This document shows positions 57,436 through 64,000 of a stretch of DNA of 64,000 bases, one piece after another (the first letter of the stretch is position 1; the number at the start of each line of letters is the position of its first letter). This DNA comes from CAMDTE01 sp034679985. GTDB lineage: Bacteria > Bacteroidota > Bacteroidia > Flavobacteriales > Schleiferiaceae. The notes beneath the pieces are model-generated. The model was not told the DNA's origin, did no database searches, and worked only from the letters and a program-made list of their open reading frames with translations. A program made the translations under genes and the position numbers. The DNA is taken from the NCBI GenBank assembly GCA_034679985.1, contig JAXITR010000004.1, forward strand, positions 20,040 through 84,039, read 5' to 3'.

Positions 57436-58830
57436 ATGCACTACGAATCGCCCGTTCGCGAACCCCTAGTTTTAGGAGATAAGACGTACCACGACATCAC
57501 GTTGGACGTCGTTCGCCCCGTTGAGTCCACGGCCCCAAAGGCCTGGTGGATTGCTTTTAGCATTGCCTTGGCCCTGTTCCTCTGGGGCGTAGGCGCCATT
57601 CTCTGGACCATTGCCAACGGTATCGGATCCTGGGGACTGAACAAGACCGTCGGCTGGGCTTGGGACATCACCAACTTCGTATGGTGGGTGGGCATTGGCC
57701 ACGCAGGAACCCTGATTTCTGCGGTACTGCTGCTGTTCCGTCAAAAGTGGCGCATGTCCATCAACCGCTCCGCGGAGGCCATGACCATTTTCTCCGTAAT
57801 CCAAGCGGGATTGTTCCCCGTGATCCACATGGGTCGTGTTTGGGTTGCGTACTTTGTGTTGCCCATCCCCAACCAATTTGGTTCCTTGTGGGTGAACTTC
57901 AACTCCCCGTTGCTGTGGGACGTATTCGCGCTTTCCACCTATTTGAGCGTATCCACCGTTTTCTGGTACGTCGGTTTGATCCCCGACTTCGCCATGATTC
58001 GCGACCGCGCCATCAACCCCATTCAAAAGCACGTCTACCGCATTTTGGCCTTCGGCTGGGGCGGTAAGGCCAAGCACTGGCAGCGCTTTGAAGAAGTTTC
58101 CTTGGTGTTGGCCGGTTTAGCCACTCCGTTGGTACTGTCCGTACACACCATCGTATCCATGGACTTCGCCACCTCCGTCATCCCGGGTTGGCACACCACC
58201 ATCTTCCCTCCGTACTTCGTTGCGGGCGCCATTTTCTCCGGATTTGCCATGGTGCAAACCCTGTTGATCATTGTGCGCAAGCTCTTCAAGATGGAAGACT
58301 ACATCACCATTCAGCACATTGAGATGATGAACATCATCATCATGGTGACGGGATCCATTGTGGGTGTGGCCTACATCACGGAATTGTTCATTGCTTACTA
58401 CTCCGGAGTGGAGTACGAGCAGTATGCATTCCTCAACCGAGCCACGGGTCCCTACTGGTGGGCTTACTGGTCCATGATGACGTGCAACGTGTTCTCTCCG
58501 CAGTTCATGTGGTCCAAGAAATTGCGCACCAACTTGGTGTTCACCTTCATCATCTCCATTGTGGTGAACATCGGCATGTGGTTTGAGCGCTTTGTCATCA
58601 TCGTGACCTCTTTGCACCGCGATTACTTGCCGTCCTCTTGGGCCATGTTCTCGCCTTCGTCCATCGACATCGCCTTCTACATGGGAACCATCGGATTCTT
58701 CTTCGTTTTGTTCCTGTTGTACGCCCGCACATTCCCCGTTATTGCTCAAGCCGAATTGAAGACCATTTTGAAGTCTTCAGGAGAGAGCCAAAAGAAACAC
58801 CACACGGAAGACGACCATGCACACCACTGA
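57436..58830 (+). CDS. actC: Alternative complex III quinol-binding membrane subunit ActC (NrfD-like)
   Basis: A 464-residue integral membrane protein with about ten helices of the NrfD/PsrC family, beginning LGDKTYHDITLDVVRPVE. Conserved membrane blocks include VWWVGIGHAGTLISAVLLLFRQ and SINRSAEAMTIFSVIQAGLFPVIHMGR with the quinol-site His and Asp/Glu residues. The tail is His-rich (KKHHTEDDHAHH). It oxidises menaquinol near the periplasmic side. The 3' end overlaps actD by 14 bases. Confidence 0.95.
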   Translation: MHYESPVREPLVLGDKTYHDITLDVVRPVESTAPKAWWIAFSIALALFLWGVGAILWTIANGIGSWGLNKTVGWAWDITNFVWWVGIGHAGTLISAVLLLFRQKWRMSINRSAEAMTIFSVIQAGLFPVIHMGRVWVAYFVLPIPNQFGSLWVNFNSPLLWDVFALSTYLSVSTVFWYVGLIPDFAMIRDRAINPIQKHVYRILAFGWGGKAKHWQRFEEVSLVLAGLATPLVLSVHTIVSMDFATSVIPGWHTTIFPPYFVAGAIFSGFAMVQTLLIIVRKLFKMEDYITIQHIEMMNIIIMVTGSIVGVAYITELFIAYYSGVEYEQYAFLNRATGPYWWAYWSMMTCNVFSPQFMWSKKLRTNLVFTFIISIVVNIGMWFERFVIIVTSLHRDYLPSSWAMFSPSSIDIAFYMGTIGFFFVLFLLYARTFPVIAQAELKTILKSSGESQKKHHTEDDHAHH

Positions 58831-59335
58831 TTCAAAACCCTTGGTACGCGCCCTGTACGACGACGACGATGTTGTTTTGGGTGCCGTAAAAGAGCTCCGC
58901 GCGCAAGGCGTAGCGGTGAAGGAGGTTTATTCGCCTTTCCCCATCCACGGCTTGGACAAGGCCATGGGCTTGAAGGAGACGCGCATCGCCATGGCGGCCT
59001 TTATGTACGGTTTGTTGGGCTTGACCACGATCGTTACGATTACGTATTTCCAAATGATTGTGGATTGGCCCATGAACATTGGCGGCAAACCCAACGCTAC
59101 TTGGGGCTGGAACATGCCTGCTTTTGTGCCGGTTTTGTTTGAGTTAACTGTATTCTTTACGGCCCACTTGATGGTTTGGACGTTTTTTGTTCTGAACGGT
59201 TTGTACCCCGGTCGTGCCCCGCAGAATCCAGATCCGCGCACCACGGACGACAAGTTCATGATCGAAGTTGAAGACGGCGATCACGTGGTGGACCTGTTGA
59301 AGAAGACCGGAGCCACTGAAATCACCCACGCCTAA
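58817..59335 (+). CDS. actD: Alternative complex III subunit ActD (DUF3341)
   Basis: A 172-residue protein. A cytoplasmic DUF3341 domain opens with LVRALYDDDDVVLGAVKELRAQGVAVKEVYSPFPIHGLDKAMG, and two transmembrane helices follow (MAAFMYGLLGLTTIVTITYF; FVPVLFELTVFFTAHLMVW). A structural subunit with no cofactor. Overlaps actC and is followed twelve bases later by actE. Confidence 0.95.
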   Translation: MHTTDSKPLVRALYDDDDVVLGAVKELRAQGVAVKEVYSPFPIHGLDKAMGLKETRIAMAAFMYGLLGLTTIVTITYFQMIVDWPMNIGGKPNATWGWNMPAFVPVLFELTVFFTAHLMVWTFFVLNGLYPGRAPQNPDPRTTDDKFMIEVEDGDHVVDLLKKTGATEITHA

Positions 59336-59346
59336 TTGCTGAACGG

Positions 59347-59964
59347 ATGACTCTAAACCGAATTTCCGCAACTCTTGCTGCTGCCTCTTTGATCGCATTT
59401 ACTGCAGCGTGCAACTGGGACAAAACCACTCCGGGTTACGTGTACATGGACGACATGTACCGTTCCCCTTCTTTGGAGGCGTACCAATCCGCAACGCAGT
59501 TTGCCGATGGTTTGTCTGCCCGCAAGCCGGTAGCTGGTACTGTATCGCGCGGCGAGGTACCGTACGGTTTGCCCAATACCAATGAAGCCTACGAATTGTC
59601 CAAGCGCAATTCTGAAGTTCCCGCCTACTTTGCGGAATTGAATGCTGAGGACGGAAAAGTGCTCTACGGACAATTCTGTTCGCACTGCCACGGCGAAAAA
59701 GGGGACGGCAACGGCATCTTGATGCAGCGCGAAAAGATCTTGGGTGTTCCCGGTTACGGTTCCGACCGTCTTCCAGACATCACTCCAGGTTCTGCCTACC
59801 ACGTAATCATGCACGGCAAGAACAACATGGGATCGCACGCGTCTCAGTTGTCGTACGACGAGCGTTGGAAAATCATCAAGTACGTATTCCAGTTGCGCGC
59901 CGAGCAAAACGGAGGTGGCGCTGCGGCTCCTGCTGCGGATACCACGGCAACGGCTGCACTGTAA
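59347..59964 (+). CDS. actE: Alternative complex III monoheme lipoprotein cytochrome ActE
   Basis: A 205-residue lipoprotein with lipobox FTAAC (Cys22) and a single heme-binding CSHCH (Cys111, Cys114, His115); an axial Met is likely downstream in NNMGSHASQ. The motif DDMYRSPSLEAYQ near the N-terminus is typical of ActE. It can accept electrons from ActA and hand them to the oxidase. The tail is Ala/Gly-rich and low in complexity. Confidence 0.93.
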   Translation: MTLNRISATLAAASLIAFTAACNWDKTTPGYVYMDDMYRSPSLEAYQSATQFADGLSARKPVAGTVSRGEVPYGLPNTNEAYELSKRNSEVPAYFAELNAEDGKVLYGQFCSHCHGEKGDGNGILMQREKILGVPGYGSDRLPDITPGSAYHVIMHGKNNMGSHASQLSYDERWKIIKYVFQLRAEQNGGGAAAPAADTTATAAL

Positions 59965-59987
59965 TTTAATAGAATAAAGCAAGAAGT

Positions 59988-61457
59988 ATGTTTGTTCTTC
60001 CCCGCAATGTTAAATTCCTGGCCTACGCGTTGGTTCTCGCGGGAGCCGTGGGTTTGGCCATAGGTTTTACCCAAGATCCGGTTGCTGAAGCCGGTCACGA
60101 TGCGCACGGCTCTGCTGCTGTTGCGGATCACCACAACGACCACGCCACAGTTGCTGATGCACACGGTGACCACGCGGGCGCCGGTCACGCAGACACAGCT
60201 CTTGCCCACGCAGAAGAGGTTACTGCAGACACGGCCGTGCACGCGGTGGCTACCGGCGAACACCACGGTCCTTCCGAGTCCCACGAGGCAGAGGCGGCGC
60301 ACGGCGACGCCCACGCAGCACACGGTGGTGCAGAAATGCACGACGCCCACCACATGGACCAAAGCGGTAATCGCCCCTGGTCTGCTCTTTTGGTGAATTC
60401 CATTTTCTTCTTGTCCTTGGGCATTGGCGCCACGTTTTTCCTGGCCATCCAGTACGCGGCACAAGTGGGCTGGTCCGCCGGTTTGACGCGTGTGTTTGAA
60501 GCGGTTTCTCTTTGGGTCATTGTGCCTTTGTTGGTGATTTTGTTCATTGCCATCGCCGGGGTATACCACGTTCACGGGGTATGGCACTGGATGCACGAAG
60601 GCATCATGGATGTCAACAGTCCCAATTACGACGAAATCATTGCGGGCAAGGCCGGTTACCTGAATGGTCCGTTCTTTATTGCTCGGTTGGTGGCCTACAT
60701 CGTGATTTGGTTTGGCGGCGCTTACCTCTTGCGCAAGAACAGCTTGGCAGAAGACGCTCTACCCAAAGGGCAGAATTTGTGGAAAAAACAGCGTTCGCTC
60801 TCCGCCGTTTTCTTGGTTCTGTACGCCGTCACTTCCTCTACCAGCGCTTGGGACATCATCATGTCCATCGATGCGCACTGGTACTCCACGTTGTTTGGCT
60901 GGTACACCTTCGCGGGCATGTTTGTGACGTCGATCGTGGTATTGAATTTGATTGTCATGTACCTGCGTTTGGGCGGCCATATGCCTTGGATCAACTCCAA
61001 CCACCAGCACGACTTGGGCAAGTTCATGTTCGCGTTCAGCATTTTCTGGACCTACTTGTGGTTCTCTCAGTACATGTTGATTTGGTACGCAAACATTCCA
61101 GAAGAAGTAACTTACTACATGGCGCGTTTTGGAGAGTACAAACCCTACTTGATCACCATGGTGGTCTTGAATTTCTTGGTTCCCTTCTTGCTGTTGGTCA
61201 GTCGGGACGCAAAGCGCATCTTGGGATTCATTTCTTTGGCATCGTTCTTTGTCTTGGTGGGTCACTGGATGGACCACTACATCATGATCATGCCGGGTTC
61301 GGTGGGCATGGGTTACGGTTTTGGCGCAGCTGAAATCGGGGGCTTCTTGTTCTTCGCCGGTTTGTTCATCTTGGTGGTAGGACGGAATTTGGGAGCGGCT
61401 TCACTGAAGCAGCACAACCACCCCATGTTGAAAGAAAGTGAACTGTTCCATCAATAA
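59988..61457 (+). CDS. actF: Alternative complex III membrane subunit ActF with histidine-rich loop
   Basis: A 489-residue integral membrane protein of the ActF/ActC family with about ten helices (LVNSIFFLSLGIGATFFLAIQYA, FEAVSLWVIVPLLVILFIAIAGV and others) and the motifs SLGIGATFF and IMSIDAHWYSTLFGWY. Between the first helix and the second lies an ~95-residue hydrophilic insert with about 19 histidines in HxxH and HH spacings. A His-rich segment here is frequent in Flavobacteriia and may bind copper or another transition metal. It follows actE and precedes the cytochrome oxidase genes. Confidence 0.93.
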   Translation: MFVLPRNVKFLAYALVLAGAVGLAIGFTQDPVAEAGHDAHGSAAVADHHNDHATVADAHGDHAGAGHADTALAHAEEVTADTAVHAVATGEHHGPSESHEAEAAHGDAHAAHGGAEMHDAHHMDQSGNRPWSALLVNSIFFLSLGIGATFFLAIQYAAQVGWSAGLTRVFEAVSLWVIVPLLVILFIAIAGVYHVHGVWHWMHEGIMDVNSPNYDEIIAGKAGYLNGPFFIARLVAYIVIWFGGAYLLRKNSLAEDALPKGQNLWKKQRSLSAVFLVLYAVTSSTSAWDIIMSIDAHWYSTLFGWYTFAGMFVTSIVVLNLIVMYLRLGGHMPWINSNHQHDLGKFMFAFSIFWTYLWFSQYMLIWYANIPEEVTYYMARFGEYKPYLITMVVLNFLVPFLLLVSRDAKRILGFISLASFFVLVGHWMDHYIMIMPGSVGMGYGFGAAEIGGFLFFAGLFILVVGRNLGAASLKQHNHPMLKESELFHQ

Positions 61458-61469
61458 GCGCGGTATCTC

Positions 61470-62495
61470 ATGAACGGAATTTTAATAGCAGCAGTACTGG
61501 TTTTGGCCGTCTTGGCCGTCATCCAGATTGTACGGATTTACGAACTTTCTTCGGCCATTCGCGAAGAAGACACCGCCTTGCCCACCCCGGAGGACAACGA
61601 CCGTCAAGGTTTTTGGATGCTCGTGTTTGGCATTGCCTTCATCGCGTCCTTCTTTGCCATGGTGTACGCTTGGATGCCAGACACCTTGGGCTTGCCGGCG
61701 TCGGAACACGGACCTCAGTACGACAACCTGTGGGACATTTCCATGGGCATCATCATTGTGATGTTCTTGATTGTTCAACCGGTATTGTTCTACTTTGCCT
61801 ACAAGTACCGCGGAACGGCTGGGCGCAAGGCTTCGTATTTTGAGCACAACAACAAGTTGGAGCTTGTTTGGACCGTAGTTCCAGCGGTGATTTTGGCCGT
61901 GTTGATTCTGTACGGTTTGAGCACCTGGAGTACCATCATGAACCCCTCCCAGGAGAACGAACCCATTGTGGTGGAGGTGTATGCACAACAGTTCAAGTGG
62001 ACTGCTCGTTACGCTGGCAAGGACAATGATTTGGGCAACGCCAACGTGCGCTTGATTGCCGGAACCAACGCCTTGGGGGTAGATACCTTGGACGCCAAGT
62101 CTGCCGACGACCAAGTCACTCCGGAAATCTACCTTCCCGTAGGCCGTCCGGTGGTGTTCAAATTCCGTTCGCAAGACGTCATTCACTCGGCGTACATGCC
62201 GCATTTCCGCGCACAAATGAACTGCGTACCGGGTGTTCCCACCCAATTCCAGTTCACCCCCACGGTGACGACCGCAGACATGCGCAAGGACGCGGACATG
62301 GTAGCCAAAGTGGAGCGCATCAACGCGGTGCGTGCCAAGGCCGGCAAAGAGCCGTATGTATTCGACTACTTGATTTTGTGCAACAAAATCTGTGGCGCAG
62401 CTCACTACAACATGCAAATGCCTATTGTGGTGGTGTCTGAGGAAGAATACGCCGCATGGATTAAAGAACAGAAAACGGTCGCCGAGACCCTGTAA
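61470..62495 (+). CDS. coxB: Cytochrome c oxidase subunit II
   Basis: A 341-residue protein with three hydrophobic helices (~2-24, ~48-66 and ~88-110), one more than the usual two. The periplasmic cupredoxin domain carries the CuA site: His in VIHSAYMPHF, and CNKICGAAHYNM supplying both cysteines, the second His and the Met. WTVVPAVILAVLILY is the classical helix-2 segment. It takes electrons from ActE/ActA and passes them to subunit I. Confidence 0.94.
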   Translation: MNGILIAAVLVLAVLAVIQIVRIYELSSAIREEDTALPTPEDNDRQGFWMLVFGIAFIASFFAMVYAWMPDTLGLPASEHGPQYDNLWDISMGIIIVMFLIVQPVLFYFAYKYRGTAGRKASYFEHNNKLELVWTVVPAVILAVLILYGLSTWSTIMNPSQENEPIVVEVYAQQFKWTARYAGKDNDLGNANVRLIAGTNALGVDTLDAKSADDQVTPEIYLPVGRPVVFKFRSQDVIHSAYMPHFRAQMNCVPGVPTQFQFTPTVTTADMRKDADMVAKVERINAVRAKAGKEPYVFDYLILCNKICGAAHYNMQMPIVVVSEEEYAAWIKEQKTVAETL

Positions 62496-62516
62496 TCGTA
62501 GCAATTGAACCGACTT

Positions 62517-64000
62517 ATGGCTGCAGAAGCACACGCACACGACCACGCTCACGACCACGAGCACCACGACCACCCGGCTCCGAACTTCTGGAACACCTAC
62601 GTGTTCAGCACGGACCACAAAATGATTTCCAAGCAGTTCCTGGTAACCGGAATGTTCATGGGAATTGTAGGGGTATTTATGTCCATGCTTTTCCGCCTGC
62701 AACTGGCATGGCCGGAAAAGAAATTCGCCATCCTGGAGTACTTCCTGGGTAAATGGGCGCCCGACGGCGTTATGGACCCCAACATGTATTTGGCTTTGGT
62801 CACCATCCACGGCACCATCATGGTGTTCTTCGTATTGACGGCAGGTCTGAGCGGTACATTTTCCAACCTACTCATTCCGTTGCAGATTGGTGCGCGCGAC
62901 ATGGCGTCGGGCTTCTTGAACATGCTGTCGTACTGGTTCTTCTTTGCGTCCAGCGTCATCATGATTGCCTCTTTGTTTGTGGAAACCGGCCCCGCTTCTG
63001 GCGGTTGGACCATCTACCCGCCTTTGAGTGCTTTGCCGCAGGCCATGCCAGGCTCCGGCGCGGGCATGACCCTGTGGTTGGTATCCATGACGTTGTTCAT
63101 CGTGTCCTCTTTGTTGGGTTCGCTGAACTACATCGTAACCGTTTTGAACCTCCGTACCAAAGGCATGTCCATGACGCGCTTGCCGTTGACCATTTGGGCG
63201 TTTTTGGTCACCGCCATCTTGGGCGTTTTGTCCTTCCCGGTTTTGGTGAGTGCGGTGCTGCTCTTGATGTTTGACCGCATGCTGGGCACCAGCTTCTATT
63301 TGTCGGACATTTACATGGCGGGTGAAGCCCTTCACTACCAAGGCGGAAGCCCGGTATTGTACGAGCACTTGTTTTGGTTCTTGGGCCACCCGGAGGTATA
63401 CATCATTTTGTTGCCGGCCTTGGGCATTACGTCCGAGGTAATTGCGACCAACTCCCGCAAGCCCATCTTCGGCTACCGCGCCATGGTAACCTCTATTTTG
63501 GCCATCGCCTTCTTGTCCTTCATCGTTTGGGGGCACCACATGTTCGTGACCGGTATGAATCCGTTCTTGGGTTCGGTATTTACCTTCACCACGTTGTTGA
63601 TTGCGATTCCGTCGGCCGTTAAGGCGTTCAATTACCTGACTACCTTGTGGAAAGGTAACCTCCAAATGACCCCGGCCATGTTGTTCTCCATCGGCTTGGT
63701 GAGCACGTTCGTGAGCGGTGGTTTGACCGGCATCATTTTGGGCGACTCCGCATTGGACATCAACGTGCACGATACGTACTTCGTGGTGGCGCACTTCCAC
63801 ATCGTTATGGGCTTGTCGGCCATCTTCGGTTTGTTTGCCGGCGTATACCACTGGTTCCCCAAAATGTACGGTCGCATGATGAGCAAGAAGTTGGGCTACG
63901 CGCACTTCTGGGTCACTTTTGTGTCTGCTTACGGTGTTTTCTTCCCCATGCACTTCTTGGGCTTGGCGGCAGTACCACGCCGGTACTACACCAACGCAGA
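62517..64000 (+). CDS. coxA: Cytochrome c oxidase subunit I (3' end outside window)
   Basis: The gene runs from an ATG to the window end without a stop, giving about 494 residues of a protein usually near 600. The N-terminus is a histidine/aspartate-rich cytoplasmic tail (MAAEAHAHDHAHDHEHHDH), then FWNTYVFSTDHKMISKQF. Catalytic features seen: a low-spin heme His in VTIHGTIMVFF, HPEVY with the CuB His and the cross-linked Tyr, WGHHMF with two more CuB ligands, and VVAHFHIVMG with the heme ligands. The K-channel region reads ITSEVIATNSRKPIFGYRAMV, the form usual in Bacteroidota. It reduces O2 to water with proton pumping. Confidence 0.96.
   Translation, partial: MAAEAHAHDHAHDHEHHDHPAPNFWNTYVFSTDHKMISKQFLVTGMFMGIVGVFMSMLFRLQLAWPEKKFAILEYFLGKWAPDGVMDPNMYLALVTIHGTIMVFFVLTAGLSGTFSNLLIPLQIGARDMASGFLNMLSYWFFFASSVIMIASLFVETGPASGGWTIYPPLSALPQAMPGSGAGMTLWLVSMTLFIVSSLLGSLNYIVTVLNLRTKGMSMTRLPLTIWAFLVTAILGVLSFPVLVSAVLLLMFDRMLGTSFYLSDIYMAGEALHYQGGSPVLYEHLFWFLGHPEVYIILLPALGITSEVIATNSRKPIFGYRAMVTSILAIAFLSFIVWGHHMFVTGMNPFLGSVFTFTTLLIAIPSAVKAFNYLTTLWKGNLQMTPAMLFSIGLVSTFVSGGLTGIILGDSALDINVHDTYFVVAHFHIVMGLSAIFGLFAGVYHWFPKMYGRMMSKKLGYAHFWVTFVSAYGVFFPMHFLGLAAVPRRYYTNA

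Overview
The window is a chromosome segment from a member of the Bacteroidota, most likely near the Flavobacteriales and fairly GC-rich for that group. Four observations support this. Several secreted proteins end in type IX secretion (T9SS) sorting domains of type A and type B. Promoters follow the Bacteroidota pattern TTG-N(16-23)-TAnnTTTG. Respiration uses alternative complex III (ActABCDEF) directly upstream of a caa3/aa3-type oxidase. The ftsX-DUF3098-uppP-truB-queA run is typical of the phylum. I see no rRNA, insertion sequence, prophage or CRISPR array. The only accessory-looking module is a RES/Xre toxin-antitoxin pair.

Layout. 1-5.3 kb: the 3' end of a probable alpha-amylase gene, an NTF2-like lipoprotein, a PKD-repeat adhesin-like T9SS protein, tRNA-Arg(CCG), a beta-helix T9SS protein and a membrane coiled-coil protein with a histone-H1-like tail. 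5.3-9.1 kb: a TonB-C-domain protein, a beta-flower repeat protein, the RES/Xre pair, a DUF2200 protein and an acyltransferase. 9.3-12.2 kb: an initiator-type tRNA-Met, era, der and a YbjQ-family gene. 12.3-28.7 kb, all on the minus strand: a 1294-residue multidomain secreted protein, and above it a seven-gene operon (secreted DNase-I-fold nuclease, two T9SS cargo proteins, lipoprotein, TonB-dependent receptor, PorV/PorQ-like barrel, NHL lipoprotein). 28.8-32.8 kb: a PhoB/PhoR-like pair, tryptophan 2,3-dioxygenase and an M23 peptidase in one tightly coupled operon. 32.8-39.6 kb: leuS, diverging from ftsX-DUF3098-uppP-truB, then queA. 39.6-52.5 kb: two unknown envelope proteins, rlmN, mrp-nifU-korA-korB, a YebC-family gene, an S9 peptidase, three rhodanese domains on two genes, thioredoxin and a SPOR protein. 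53-64 kb: actA-actF, coxB and a coxA cut by the window end.

How it fits together. The right-hand end is a complete aerobic electron-transfer block: quinol oxidation by alternative complex III, then oxygen reduction by the copper oxidase. The minus-strand 12-29 kb block looks like a surface capture and degradation system. Secreted OB-fold/LTD proteins and a nuclease work outside the cell, and a TonB receptor with its lipoproteins could import the product. Extracellular nucleic acid is my preferred substrate, by inference only.

The most unusual pattern is regulatory. At least seven start codons on both strands sit exactly 4 nt downstream of a TAnnTTTG-like -7 element. Given the usual distance from this element to the transcription start, the mRNA would begin at or next to the A of the ATG, which predicts leaderless transcripts for several housekeeping genes (era, leuS, ftsX, queA).
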